DNA from: Pontibacter ruber
Lineage (GTDB): Bacteria > Bacteroidota > Bacteroidia > Cytophagales > Hymenobacteraceae
Length of the DNA: 64,000 bases
Direction: 5' to 3'
Assembly (NCBI RefSeq): GCF_023630205.1
Contig: NZ_JALPRR010000002.1
Location: 984,899-1,048,898 of the forward strand
The position numbers and the translations under genes were made by a program. Of this stretch, positions 18,656-28,134 are shown piece after piece; position 1 is the first letter of the stretch, and the number at the start of each line of letters is the position of its first letter. The notes under the pieces were generated by a model, which was not told the origin of the DNA, did not search any database, and saw only the letters and a list, made by a program, of their open reading frames with translations.

Positions 18656-20848
18656 TTAGTGACGGAACATCAGTTCGCGGTACTTCACCAGTGGCCAGTC
18701 CTCGTTGTCAACCATCAGTTCCAGTTTGTCTACGCTGGTGCGGATTACGTCGAAGAAGCTCAGTACTTTCTCGTTGTACATGATCGCTTTTTCTCGCACA
18801 TCTTCCACCTTGTTAGCTACTTTACGGGTTCTGATCATTTCGAACACGTTGTTCTGGATGATGCTGATGTGGCGTGAAATTCTTCTGATCGATTCCAGTG
18901 TGGTTTCGGTGTACTCATCCTCCAGCCCCAGCTCTTTCAAACCACGGATGTTCTGGATAAGCTTGTTCTGGTAAGCCACAGCCGTAGGTACCACGTGGTT
19001 CATGGCCAGGTCACCCATGATGCGCGACTCGATCTGGATCTTCTTGATGTAGTCTTCCAGCAGGATCTCGTGGCGGGCGCAAAGCTCCAGTTCTGTGAAG
19101 ATGCCGTGCTTGGTGAATACTTCTTTTGTCAGGTCGCTTTCGTACACGTCCAGAGCCAGCGGCGTAGACTTGATATTGGATAAACCGCGGGTGGCAGCTT
19201 CTTCTTCCCACTCTCTGGAATAACCGTTGCCTTCGAAGCGGATGGCTTTAGAGGCGGCCACATACTCGCGCAGTACCTGGATGATCGCCAGCTCCTTTTT
19301 CATGCCCTGCACTTCGATCAGCTCATCCACTGTTTTGCGGAACTCGATCAGCTGGTCGGCTACAATGGTGTTCAGTACCGTCATGGACGAAGACGAGTTA
19401 GCTGAAGAACCTACTGCTCTAAACTCAAACTTATTACCAGTAAAGGCAAACGGAGATGTACGGTTACGGTCGGTGTTGTCGCGCAGTACTTCCGGAATGC
19501 GGTCGATGCCCAGCTTCAGGTACATGTTGTCGCCTTTTTCCATCGGTACTTTGGCAGTGCGCTCCAGTTCGTCCAATACAGCTGAAAGTTGCTGGCCTAC
19601 GAATACCGACATGATGGCCGGAGGTGCTTCGTTCGCGCCCAGTCGGTGGTCGTTGCTGGCAGAGGCGATGCTGGCACGCAGCAGGTCGGCGTGCTTGTAC
19701 ACGGCCATGATGGTGTTCACAAAGAAGGTCAGGAACTGCAGGTTCTCTTTTGGCTTTTTACCCGGAGACAACAGGTTAACGCCCGTATTGGTGCTAAGTG
19801 CCCAGTTGTTGTGCTTTCCGCTACCGTTTACACCTTTAAAAGGCTTCTCGTGAAGTAACACTTTAAGGTTGTGGCGCTGTGCTACACGGTCCATAATGTC
19901 CATGAGCAGCTGGTTGTGGTCCACGGCCAGGTTGGCGTCTTCAAAGGTTGGCGCACACTCAAACTGGTTCGGCGCTACTTCGTTATGGCGCGTACGCAGC
20001 GGAATACCCAGTTTCAGGGCTGTTTTTTCAAAATCCACCATGAAGGCGTGTGCGCGGCTTGGGATAGATCCGAAATAGTGGTCTTCCAGCTGCTGTCCTT
20101 TGGCCGGTGCGTGCCCGAACAGCGTGCGGCCGGTCATCACCAGGTCAGGGCGTGCCTCATAAAGCGATTTATCTACCAGGAAGTATTCTTGCTCAATACC
20201 TAAGGTAGTATATACTTTGGCTACATCTTTGTCGAAGTACTGGCAAACCGGCAGTGCAGCCTGGCTCAGCAGGTTGATCGACTTCAGCAAAGGGGTCTTG
20301 TAGTCCAGTGCCTCACCCGTGTAAGACACAAAGATAGTTGGAATACAAAGGGTGCGGGTGCCGGCGTTTTCGATCAGGAAAGCAGGCGAAGACGGATCCC
20401 AGGCGCTGTAACCGCGGGCTTCGAATGTATTGCGGATACCGCCGCTCGGGAAAGAGGATGCATCCGGCTCCTGCTGTACCAGGGCGCTTCCTTTAAAGTT
20501 CTCGATCGCTTCACCGTCGCTGGTCAGGTCAAAGAAGGAGTCGTGTTTTTCGGCGGTTGCACCGGTTAGCGGCTGGAACCAGTGGGTATAGTGGGTGGCA
20601 CCCTTGCTCATGGCCCAGGTTTTCATAGCTGCGGCTACAGCATCAGCCAGATTGCGGTCTACTTTCTCGCCTGCGTCTATGGTACGGCGGAGACGTTTAA
20701 AATTTTCTGTAGACATGGTAGCACGCATGGCATTCATGCTAAAAACGTTTTCTCCAAAGTAGTCGGAGATCTTGTGCGATGGCAGCGATACCTCCAGTGG
20801 TTTACGCTGGCTAACTAATTCAAGCGCTTTAAATCTTAAAGTTGACAT
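18656..20848 (-). CDS. glnN: glutamine synthetase type III
   Basis: A 730-residue type III glutamine synthetase (GlnN), which forms glutamine from glutamate, ammonia and ATP. It has the GSIII-specific N-terminus (RFKALELVSQRKPLEV, then FGENVF) and the metal and substrate motifs GIEQEYFLVD, RHNEVAPNQFECAP, VLLHEKPFKGVNGSGKHNNW and NKFEFRAVGSSANSS. Bacteroidota commonly rely on this oligomeric type. The gene is alone. A -7 box (TATCTTTG at 20881-20888) lies 32 bases before its start; no clear -33 element is seen. Confidence 0.97.
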   Translation of the reverse strand: MSTLRFKALELVSQRKPLEVSLPSHKISDYFGENVFSMNAMRATMSTENFKRLRRTIDAGEKVDRNLADAVAAAMKTWAMSKGATHYTHWFQPLTGATAEKHDSFFDLTSDGEAIENFKGSALVQQEPDASSFPSGGIRNTFEARGYSAWDPSSPAFLIENAGTRTLCIPTIFVSYTGEALDYKTPLLKSINLLSQAALPVCQYFDKDVAKVYTTLGIEQEYFLVDKSLYEARPDLVMTGRTLFGHAPAKGQQLEDHYFGSIPSRAHAFMVDFEKTALKLGIPLRTRHNEVAPNQFECAPTFEDANLAVDHNQLLMDIMDRVAQRHNLKVLLHEKPFKGVNGSGKHNNWALSTNTGVNLLSPGKKPKENLQFLTFFVNTIMAVYKHADLLRASIASASNDHRLGANEAPPAIMSVFVGQQLSAVLDELERTAKVPMEKGDNMYLKLGIDRIPEVLRDNTDRNRTSPFAFTGNKFEFRAVGSSANSSSSMTVLNTIVADQLIEFRKTVDELIEVQGMKKELAIIQVLREYVAASKAIRFEGNGYSREWEEEAATRGLSNIKSTPLALDVYESDLTKEVFTKHGIFTELELCARHEILLEDYIKKIQIESRIMGDLAMNHVVPTAVAYQNKLIQNIRGLKELGLEDEYTETTLESIRRISRHISIIQNNVFEMIRTRKVANKVEDVREKAIMYNEKVLSFFDVIRTSVDKLELMVDNEDWPLVKYRELMFRH

Positions 20849-20880
20849 GGGTTATGGGGTTGAGGGTACTAAAGGATAGG

Positions 20881-20888
20881 CAAAGATA
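20881..20888 (-). promoter_or_regulatory. -7 box of glnN (Bacteroidota type)
   Basis: TATCTTTG on the minus strand fits the TAnnTTTG consensus exactly and lies 32 bases upstream of the glnN ATG. I find no TTTG at the expected -33 position. Confidence 0.45.
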
Positions 20889-21105
20889 AAGATAAAGACA
20901 ATAATTCCTATAAAGGGGGTTAAAAAATAAGGGGGTTCTTGATAAAACTCTCTATAAAATCATCTTTGCCCCTGTGTTTATATAGGGGGTGCTTTAATTG
21001 ATCTTGTCATTTTATTGGGATGGCCTGGTAAAATGAAGGCCTTATTGGAATCATCTTCTTTTGCTGAAGGTTATCAGGAGCGTAGCATTTAGCTATATTT
21101 GCACC

Positions 21106-22947
21106 GTGAAACCAAATTTGCTTTACCAGCCCTTTTACTTCCTTTTCTGGGTGCTATACTTTGTGGTAGCCCGGGGGGTATTTATGGTGTATCATCTGCC
21201 ACGCACTGAAAAACTCAGCGGCTCCGATATTCTGACCATTTTCCTGAAGGGTTTGCAACTGGATTTCTCGTTCACGGCCTACCTGAGCGTTATTCCCTTT
21301 CTGGCTATTAGTGTAGCTATGGTGCTGCCCAAAGCAAAGGTGGGTAAATTGATCCGGTATTATACGTATGGCATGCTGGCGCTCCTCTCCCTGCTCCTGT
21401 CTGCCGACTTAGAACTCTATTCGTTCTGGGGCTATCGTCTGGATGCTACACCGTTGCAATACCTCAGCACCCCTACCGAAATGGCCGCTTCTGCTGCTGC
21501 GGCTCCCCTGTTCCTGCTCACGATCGTAACAATAGCTATCAGTGGAGGTTTTATCCTATTGTACAGGTTTGTTTTTGATTACAGTCGTATTGCGCTGCCC
21601 GCCATACCAAAATTTCTCTTAGCAGGTCTGGCGGTTTTATACCTGGCGCTGCTGGTGTTGCCTCTTAGGGGTGGCGTGCAGCAGATACCCATCAACCAGA
21701 GTGTGGTATACTTCTCTGATAATCCGTATGCTAACCATGCCGGTTTAAACATGCCCTGGAACCTGATGCACGCGCTGCTCAAGTATAACAAGGAAAGCAA
21801 CAACCCTTACCAATACATGGCTACTGAAGCGGCAGAAGCCAAAGTACAGGAGTTGTTGGCAGCACAAACCGATACAGTTCGAACCGTGTTAGCCGTTCAG
21901 AATCCCAACGTCCTCTTTATTATATTGGAGAGCTATACAGCCAAGTTCATCGGCAGCTTAGGTGGTGAGCAGGGCGTTACGCCTCACTTGGATGCGCTGG
22001 CGCAGGAAGGCATCAGCTTTACAAACTTCTACTCCAGCGGCGATCGCAGCGAAAAAGGCATGGTTGCCCTGCTGAGCGGTTACCCGGTTCAGACAGTAAC
22101 CTCCATTATCAAAACGCCTAAAAAAACCGAGAAGCTGCCGCAACTGAGCAAAGTGTTCGAACAGCAGGGCTACAGCACGAGCTTTTACTACGGCGGCGAA
22201 TTGGAGTTTGCCAACATCAAATCATACCTGCTCAACGGTGGCTATGACAAACTTATCGACAAGCATGCTTTTCCGGCGGAGAGCTACAATTCCAAGTGGG
22301 GTGCCCACGACCATGTGCTGTTCGAGCGGGTGTTGCAGGACCTGAACCATGAGAAAAAGCCCTTCTTTTCGACCATTTATACTCTCAGTAGCCACGAGCC
22401 TTTTGAAATTCCCATAGAGCCTAAGTTTCCGGGTTCGGATAATGCAGCGAAGTTCCGAAACTCAGTATACTACACCGACTGGGCTCTGGGCAGGTTTATA
22501 GAGAAAGCAAAGCAGCAACCCTGGTGGGCTAATACACTGGTGGTGCTGGTTGCTGACCACGGACATCCGCTTCCGGGCGATGATGCCAACTACCTGCCTT
22601 CTAAATTCCGGATTCCTTTTATACTTACGGGTGGTGCCTTATCTGTTAAAGGTACAGAAATAGCTACCGTAGGTGATCAAACTTCCGTAGCTCCCACGCT
22701 GCTGCACCAACTGGGCATGCCATATGAGGAGTTTAAATGGGGACAAAACCTGCTATCACCCAAAGCCAAGCCTTTTGCTTTTTATGTGTTTAACGACGGC
22801 TTTGGCTGTGTGACGCCGGATGGCGTCGTTACGTTTGATAACGTAGGCAGGAAGATAATCTTAAAAGACGAGAACGTGACCGACCAGCAACTGGAGTATG
22901 GCAAAGCGTTTATGCAGTATTCTTTCGAAGATTTTATAAGGAAGTGA
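21106..22947 (+). CDS. LTA synthase/sulfatase-family membrane phosphotransferase
   Basis: A 613-residue membrane enzyme of the alkaline phosphatase superfamily (LtaS/OpgB-like). Five hydrophobic helices in the first 200 residues are followed by an exported catalytic domain: NVLFIILESYTAKFIGSLGG (metal-ligand Glu), SSGDRSEKGMVALLSGYP, and VLVADHGHPLPGD (metal-ligand Asp-His). Relatives move phosphoglycerol or phosphoethanolamine onto lipids or glycans. The residue in the nucleophile position appears to be Ser (DRS) where LtaS has Thr. I placed the start at GTG 21106 (KPNLLYQPFYF); the frame is open to a TTG at 21061. A TATATTTG box at 21094-21101 lies just before the GTG. Confidence 0.82.
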   Translation: MKPNLLYQPFYFLFWVLYFVVARGVFMVYHLPRTEKLSGSDILTIFLKGLQLDFSFTAYLSVIPFLAISVAMVLPKAKVGKLIRYYTYGMLALLSLLLSADLELYSFWGYRLDATPLQYLSTPTEMAASAAAAPLFLLTIVTIAISGGFILLYRFVFDYSRIALPAIPKFLLAGLAVLYLALLVLPLRGGVQQIPINQSVVYFSDNPYANHAGLNMPWNLMHALLKYNKESNNPYQYMATEAAEAKVQELLAAQTDTVRTVLAVQNPNVLFIILESYTAKFIGSLGGEQGVTPHLDALAQEGISFTNFYSSGDRSEKGMVALLSGYPVQTVTSIIKTPKKTEKLPQLSKVFEQQGYSTSFYYGGELEFANIKSYLLNGGYDKLIDKHAFPAESYNSKWGAHDHVLFERVLQDLNHEKKPFFSTIYTLSSHEPFEIPIEPKFPGSDNAAKFRNSVYYTDWALGRFIEKAKQQPWWANTLVVLVADHGHPLPGDDANYLPSKFRIPFILTGGALSVKGTEIATVGDQTSVAPTLLHQLGMPYEEFKWGQNLLSPKAKPFAFYVFNDGFGCVTPDGVVTFDNVGRKIILKDENVTDQQLEYGKAFMQYSFEDFIRK

Positions 22948-22951
22948 GATT

Positions 22952-23101
22952 GATTTGAAGATGAGGAGATTCGTAGATTTAAAATGTGTTGATGAGAAGC
23001 AAAGCACAAAGTATAGTCTACGGCAACTTAGCCGCTTGCTATGAACTAGCACATTCTCATTAGACCGCAGAAACATGCGCTTATTTCCAGATCTTCAAAT
23101 C
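22952..23101. repeat. decayed low-complexity intergenic repeat with inverted ends
   Basis: GATTTGAAGAT (22952-22962) recurs inverted as ATCTTCAAATC (23091-23101), and GGAGAT recurs as ATCTCC beside it. The stretch between is purine-skewed and non-coding, with a second pair AATGTG/CACATT. It looks like a dispersed, decayed palindromic spacer repeat rather than a regulatory site. Confidence 0.4.
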
Positions 23102-23124
23102 CGCACATCTCCAAATTAATTTAG

Positions 23125-23132
23125 TAACTTTG
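23125..23132 (+). promoter_or_regulatory. -7 box of mtaB
   Basis: TAACTTTG matches TAnnTTTG exactly and ends 10 bases before the mtaB ATG, which would give a very short leader. No TTTG is seen at the -33 position. Confidence 0.45.
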
Positions 23133-23142
23133 CAGCCTGATT

Positions 23143-24462
23143 ATGAAAAAAGTAGCATTTTATACATTAGGTTGTAAACTCAACTATTCAGAGACCAGTA
23201 CCATCGGGCGCATGTTCCAGGAGCGTGGCTTTGAGAAAGTGGAGTTTACTGACAAGCCCGACATTTATGTCATCAATACTTGTTCTGTAACAGACAATGC
23301 TGACAAGAAATGTCGTAAGATCGTGAAGGAGGCGCAGAAGCACTCTCCGGATGCGTTTATTACCATAGTAGGCTGTTATGCGCAGCTCAAACCAAAAGAG
23401 ATCAGTGAAATTCCGGGAGTGGATGCCGTTCTGGGTGCCGCCGAGAAATTCCAGTTGGTAGACATTCTGGATGGATTTGTAAAGCAAGACAAGCCCCAGG
23501 TACTGGCCAGCGCCATCTCAGAAGCAAATACCTTCCATAATTCTTACTCTTTTGGCGATCGTACCCGCACGTTCCTGAAAGTGCAGGACGGCTGCGATTA
23601 CTCCTGTTCTTTCTGTACCATACCGCTGGCACGGGGAAACAGCCGCTCCGATACCATCGAAAATGTGGTGCGCTCTGCCAACGAGATTGCTGAGTCAGGT
23701 GTGAAGGAGATCGTGCTGACCGGTGTGAATACCGGTGATTTTGGCTTGCAGGAAGGCAAACGCGTGGAAACATTTTACCAACTGGTTCAGGAACTGGATA
23801 AGGTAGAAGGCATCAACCGTTTTCGTATCTCCTCTATCGAGCCCAACCTGCTGAGCAATGATATTATTGAGTTTGTGGCGAACAGCAACAAATTCATGCC
23901 GCACTTCCACATTCCATTGCAGTCAGGATCTAACAAGATTCTGAAGCTGATGCGCCGCCGCTACCTGCGGGAACTGTATGCTGATCGTGTGTCTACCATC
24001 AAATCGCTGATGCCACACTGCTGTATCGGGGTGGATGTGATTGTTGGTTTCCCGGGTGAGACGGAAGAGGACTTCCTGGAGACTTACAACTTTATTAACG
24101 GCCTGGATGTAAGTTACCTGCACGTGTTCCCGTACTCAGAGCGCGAAAACACCTTGGCTCCTGATATGCCGGGTAAAGTAAGTATAAAAGACCGCAATCG
24201 CCGTGCTGATATGCTGCGCATCCTTTCTGAAAAGAAAAAGCGCCACTTCTACGAGCAGAACATTGGCAAGGAGTTTCATGTGCTGTTCGAGGACGACGTG
24301 AAGGACGGCCTGATGGAAGGCTTTACAGAGAATTATGTGCGGGTTGTTGCCAAGTATGATCCGGTGCTGGTAAACGAGACCAAGCACGTGCGCCTGACAG
24401 GTATAAACAAAGAAAGCCTGATGGAAGCCGAGGAAGCCTACGCGGAGGTGCTGAAACATTAG
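23143..24462 (+). CDS. mtaB: tRNA t6A37 methylthiotransferase MtaB
   Basis: A 439-residue radical-SAM enzyme that converts t6A at tRNA position 37 to ms2t6A. The N-terminal UPF0004 domain begins VAFYTLGCKLNYSET and holds the second-cluster cysteines (GCKLN, NTCSVT, GCYAQ). The radical SAM domain has the CxxxCxxC motif in DGCDYSCSFCTIPLARG. A TRAM-like C-terminal part (about residues 375-438) completes it. GCKLN near the start and the length favour MtaB over MiaB and RimO. It stands alone, with an OmpH-like gene 84 bases downstream. Confidence 0.95.
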   Translation: MKKVAFYTLGCKLNYSETSTIGRMFQERGFEKVEFTDKPDIYVINTCSVTDNADKKCRKIVKEAQKHSPDAFITIVGCYAQLKPKEISEIPGVDAVLGAAEKFQLVDILDGFVKQDKPQVLASAISEANTFHNSYSFGDRTRTFLKVQDGCDYSCSFCTIPLARGNSRSDTIENVVRSANEIAESGVKEIVLTGVNTGDFGLQEGKRVETFYQLVQELDKVEGINRFRISSIEPNLLSNDIIEFVANSNKFMPHFHIPLQSGSNKILKLMRRRYLRELYADRVSTIKSLMPHCCIGVDVIVGFPGETEEDFLETYNFINGLDVSYLHVFPYSERENTLAPDMPGKVSIKDRNRRADMLRILSEKKKRHFYEQNIGKEFHVLFEDDVKDGLMEGFTENYVRVVAKYDPVLVNETKHVRLTGINKESLMEAEEAYAEVLKH

Positions 24463-24546
24463 AAGCCTGCTATATCTATACTTTCCGAAGTTGATTATTT
24501 ATTACTTTGTTGTATATTCAGCCGACAGAAACCAATTAAACTACCT

Positions 24547-25176
24547 GTGAGACTATTTAAAAGTGTATTAGGCCTGGCTGTAGCTTCCCTGGCGATAGCT
24601 GCCTGTAATCAACAAAAGCCGGGAGCCGGCGCTACTACTGCAGCAACTGGTGAAGCAGCTGCTGCAACACCTGAAATTGCATACGTTAATTCTGATTCGC
24701 TGCTGACTAACTACGAGTACTTCAAGGATGTGCGTACACGCCTTCAAGGTAAGTCTCAGAAAGCCGAGCAGAACCTGAAGTCGCAGGCGCAGGCATTTGA
24801 GAAAGAAGTTGCCCGTTACCAGCAGTCTGCTGCCGGTATGTCTCCTCAGCAGCGTGCTACCACGGAGCAGCGCCTGGCCCAGAAACAGCAGCAACTGCAA
24901 AGCATCAGCCAGTCAGCCGGAAACGACCTGGCAGCCGAAGAAGGCGAAGAAATGAAGAAGATCTACGACCGTGTGGAAGCGTATCTGAAGCAGCTGAGCC
25001 AGGAAAAAGGCTACAAAATGGTGCTGACGTATTCACGTGGTAATAGCGCTATCCTTTACGGCGATTCTACACTGGACATCACTACAGAAGTGCTGGCAGG
25101 TCTGAATGAGAAGTATAAATCTGAGAAAGACACTGCAAAAGCAGACACTACTAAGAAAGAAGATAGCAAAAAGTAA
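24547..25176 (+). CDS. OmpH/Skp-like periplasmic chaperone, lipoprotein
   Basis: A 209-residue OmpH-family protein. It has a lipoprotein signal (lipobox IAAC, Cys at about residue 20), then EIAYVNSDSLLTNYEYFKD, the conserved first strand and helix of OmpH/Skp. A long Gln-rich coiled coil (about 65-135) forms the tentacle arm, and the closing part reads KGYKMVLTYSRGNSAILYGDSTLDIT with the family's last strands. It should hold outer-membrane proteins in the periplasm, here anchored by lipid. The start is GTG 24547. The tail is Lys/Asp-rich. A strong terminator follows. Confidence 0.87.
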   Translation: MRLFKSVLGLAVASLAIAACNQQKPGAGATTAATGEAAAATPEIAYVNSDSLLTNYEYFKDVRTRLQGKSQKAEQNLKSQAQAFEKEVARYQQSAAGMSPQQRATTEQRLAQKQQQLQSISQSAGNDLAAEEGEEMKKIYDRVEAYLKQLSQEKGYKMVLTYSRGNSAILYGDSTLDITTEVLAGLNEKYKSEKDTAKADTTKKEDSKK

Positions 25177-25230
25177 TTGCCTGGTTTATATGTTGGCGAG
25201 ATAGGAACCCAAGTATAGATCTGTATAAAC

Positions 25231-25262
25231 AAAAGAGGCTGGTTCATCACCAGCCTCTTTTT
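25231..25262. terminator. intrinsic terminator
   Basis: AAAAGAGGCTGGT and ACCAGCCTCTTTTT form a long perfect stem, with T on both strands. It lies between the convergent OmpH-like and permease genes. Confidence 0.85.
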
Positions 25263-25348
25263 ATTTGTTATCAGTTTACAAAAGTACCAGGAAGTATGAT
25301 TTGCAGCTGCTACTTATGTTTTGAGTAGACACGTGCACTGTTCCTCTG

Positions 25349-26593
25349 TTATTCATACCTCAACGATTCGATTGGATCGAGCTTGGAGGCCTTGTAAGCT
25401 GGATAATAGCCTGAAATTACACCTACCACCACACAGATCGTGAGCCCCACGATTACCCATAACCAGGGAACAATAAAACCGCCTTCTCCGATCAGGGCTG
25501 CTATGCCGTTGCCCATGATAATGCCCAGGATTATACCTGTTATCCCACCAAGCAGACAGATCACAATAGCCTCGATAAGGAACTGCTGGCGTATCTGGAG
25601 CGAAGTGGCTCCGAGCGCTTTGCGTACACCGATCTCGCGTGTTCGCTCGTTTACCGACACCATCATGATGTTCATCAAGCCAACCGAAGCACCCAGCAGC
25701 GTGATAAACCCGATGACAAAGCCTCCTATTTTCAGGTAACCGGAAATTTCGTTCAGGCTCTGCATAAGCGAATCGCTGCGCCTGATCTCAAAGGATTCTT
25801 CCTTGCCTAATCCATCCTGGCGCACGTTGCGCATGATGCCGGTAGCCTCGCCCATCACATACGTCAGTTCTTCGGGCTTGCTGATCGCTGTTTTGATGTC
25901 GTAGGTAAGTACAGCGTTGTTTGTCTGTGGTATCTGCCGGCCCGTCTCAAGCGGTATGATTATCCGGCGATCGGCTCCGCCCCCGCCCATGCTGCTTCCC
26001 TGCTTTTCCAGCTGGCCAATGATCTTAAACCTGCGGCCTAAAAGCGAGATGTACTCCCCGACAGGATCTGTCTTCGGGAATAATTTTTCCGTAATTTCTT
26101 TGCCTACGATAGCCACGTTGCTGCCATTTTCGAGTTCAAAAGCTGAAAAGGCACGTCCTCTTTCGAGGTTCATGTTCTGGTTCTGCAGGTAAAATTCGTC
26201 CCCGGCTATTACGCTTATGTTCGGGTTTGTTTTATCTGTGGCGCTTTTTACAACGGTTGCCCCCGATACAAAGGCCGAAAGGCTCACCCGGGCGTCCTTC
26301 TCCATCAAACTTTTATACTGGCGGGCCTGATCATAGGTAATAGCAGGATAAACTTTTTCGACGCGCCCTCTTTGGCTACCACGGTTATTGCCACCTTTCT
26401 TCCTGATATCGAAAGAATTAGCGCCAAGACTGGAAAAAGTCTGATTCAACGAGTGCTTCATACTGTCTACCGCCGTAAGTATACCTACCAGCGACATGAT
26501 ACCGATGGAAATGATCAGGCCGGTAAGCACGGTGCGGAGCAGGTTACTCTTAATAGCTCTCAGTCCTTCGCGTATATTTTCGAGCAGGTTCAT
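25349..26593 (-). CDS. MacB-type ABC transporter permease
   Basis: A 414-residue inner-membrane protein. It has an N-terminal helix (RTVLTGLIISIGIMSLVGIL), a periplasmic MacB_PCD domain of about 240 residues, and three C-terminal FtsX helices. The end of the loop carries MNIMMVSVNERTREIGVRKALGATSLQIRQQFLIEAI, the coupling-helix signature of MacB/FtsX permeases. These proteins work in mechanotransmission or lipoprotein and peptide efflux with a separate ATPase; neither an ATPase nor an adaptor gene lies nearby. Start ATG at 26593, divergent from the amidotransferase-like gene. Confidence 0.92.
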   Translation of the reverse strand: MNLLENIREGLRAIKSNLLRTVLTGLIISIGIMSLVGILTAVDSMKHSLNQTFSSLGANSFDIRKKGGNNRGSQRGRVEKVYPAITYDQARQYKSLMEKDARVSLSAFVSGATVVKSATDKTNPNISVIAGDEFYLQNQNMNLERGRAFSAFELENGSNVAIVGKEITEKLFPKTDPVGEYISLLGRRFKIIGQLEKQGSSMGGGGADRRIIIPLETGRQIPQTNNAVLTYDIKTAISKPEELTYVMGEATGIMRNVRQDGLGKEESFEIRRSDSLMQSLNEISGYLKIGGFVIGFITLLGASVGLMNIMMVSVNERTREIGVRKALGATSLQIRQQFLIEAIVICLLGGITGIILGIIMGNGIAALIGEGGFIVPWLWVIVGLTICVVVGVISGYYPAYKASKLDPIESLRYE

Positions 26594-26724
26594 TCAGGTA
26601 ATTGTGCGCTTTTTTGTATTTATTTCGTTAAGTATAGCAGTAATACACTGTTGCATCTAAGATAGCTTCATTTTCTGAAATCTGAGCCTGTTTTAATACA
26701 TTTGTTCATACTAAGATATATTTC

Positions 26725-27990
26725 ATGCTAGGCCGCTTCTTTATACTTGCCAGTTTTGCATTGCTTGTTGCCTTCAAGGGTATGGCCTCTACGGTACTGA
26801 TACCGATGGACGAGACACAGAAGGATCACCTGAAATCTTATGGGGCAGCATACTGGGTACTCTCCCGGAATGTGCCCGTAGACTGGCTTCTGAATTACAA
26901 GGGAGGCAGCTTTGCTTTTCAGCATGCAACACAGCTTGAGAATGAGCTGGTAGTGCGTGGCATCAGCTATACTGTTATCTCTGATGCCGAGTATAACAGC
27001 ATCCTGAACCAGATCAACAACCCGGAGGCGAACATGGACATCATGAAGCTGGAGAAAGTGCCGAAGGTGGCGGTGTATACACCCAAATCAAAAATGCCCT
27101 GGGATGATGCGGTAACTCTGGTGCTCACCTATGCCGAGATCCCTTACGATATCATCTACGATGAGGAAATCATGCGGGGCGACCTGCCCAAGTATGACTG
27201 GCTGCACCTGCACCACGAAGACTTTACTGGTCAGTACGGAAAATTCTATGCCAGTTACCGGCATTATCCCTGGTACCAGGAGCAGCAACGCGAAGCAGAA
27301 GAGTCGGCCCACAAGCTGGGCTTTAAAAAAGTATCGCAGCTCAAATCTGCTGTAGTGGGTAAGATAAAGGGCTTCTGTGCGGGCGGCGGCTTTTTGTTTG
27401 CCATGTGCTCTGCCACCGACACCTATGATATTGCACTGGCTGGTGAAGGTGTGGACATGGTGGATGTGATGTACGACGGCGATGGTGTGGACCCTCAGGC
27501 ACAGGAAAAACTTGACTTCAGCAAGACCTTTGCTTTCAAGGATTTTAAGTTGATGCGCAACCCTCTGGAATACGAGTATTCAACGATCGACATGCAACCG
27601 CAGGAGCGCCCGGTTACAGAAGCGAACGACTATTTCCAGTTGTTCACGTTCTCTGCCAAATGGGACCCAATCCCGACCATGCTCACGCAGAACCATGCCA
27701 AAACCATAAAAGGGTTTATGGGCCAGACCACAGCTTTCCGCAAGAGTACGGTTAAACCGGAAGTAGTCGTAATGGGCGAGAACAAAGAGCTTAGTGAGAT
27801 CCGCTACATGCACGGCACGTACGCCAAAGGTACCTGGACATTTTATGGCGGCCACGACCCGGAAGATTACCAGCACCTGGTAGGTGAAGACCCTACCGAT
27901 CTTGCCCTGCACCCCAACTCTCCAGGCTATCGCCTTATCCTGAATAATATCCTGTTTCCGGCAGCGAAAAAGAAAAAGCAGAAAACGTGA
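26725..27990 (+). CDS. secreted ThuA/glutamine-amidotransferase-like protein (often named asparagine synthetase B)
   Basis: A 421-residue exported protein with a signal peptide (about 1-21). It matches, from memory, a conserved Bacteroidota family that is often labelled asparagine synthetase B, although it has no N-terminal Cys nucleophile and no ATP-pyrophosphatase motif. Conserved stretches are LIPMDETQKDHLKSYGAAYW, KVAVYTPKSKMPWDDAVTLVLTYAEIPY, LHLHHEDFTGQYGKFY, CAGGGFLFAMCSATDTYDIAL and FYGGHDPEDYQH. The fold suggested by GGGFLFAMCSA is a class I amidotransferase-like hydrolase. No real function is established. The C-terminus is Lys-rich. Confidence 0.8.
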   Translation: MLGRFFILASFALLVAFKGMASTVLIPMDETQKDHLKSYGAAYWVLSRNVPVDWLLNYKGGSFAFQHATQLENELVVRGISYTVISDAEYNSILNQINNPEANMDIMKLEKVPKVAVYTPKSKMPWDDAVTLVLTYAEIPYDIIYDEEIMRGDLPKYDWLHLHHEDFTGQYGKFYASYRHYPWYQEQQREAEESAHKLGFKKVSQLKSAVVGKIKGFCAGGGFLFAMCSATDTYDIALAGEGVDMVDVMYDGDGVDPQAQEKLDFSKTFAFKDFKLMRNPLEYEYSTIDMQPQERPVTEANDYFQLFTFSAKWDPIPTMLTQNHAKTIKGFMGQTTAFRKSTVKPEVVVMGENKELSEIRYMHGTYAKGTWTFYGGHDPEDYQHLVGEDPTDLALHPNSPGYRLILNNILFPAAKKKKQKT

Positions 27991-28024
27991 TTTCAGTTAG
28001 TAGAAAACAGTAATCAATAAACGT

Positions 28025-28060
28025 AAAAAAGGCCGGTGCATTTCTCACCGGCCTTTTTTA
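28025..28060. terminator. bidirectional intrinsic terminator
   Basis: AAAAAAGGCCGGTG and CACCGGCCTTTTTT form a 14-bp perfect stem around CATTTCT, with T runs both ways. It lies between two convergent genes. Confidence 0.9.
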
Positions 28061-28134
28061 CGTTTATACTTTATTTTGGAATGTTGACTGCTTACTGGTA
28101 CCTGATAATTGTCTACTGATACCTGTTCTCTGTT

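Noticed and set aside
26725..27990. True asparagine synthetase B
   Set aside because: No Cys2 nucleophile and no SGGxDS pyrophosphatase motif; the protein has a signal peptide.
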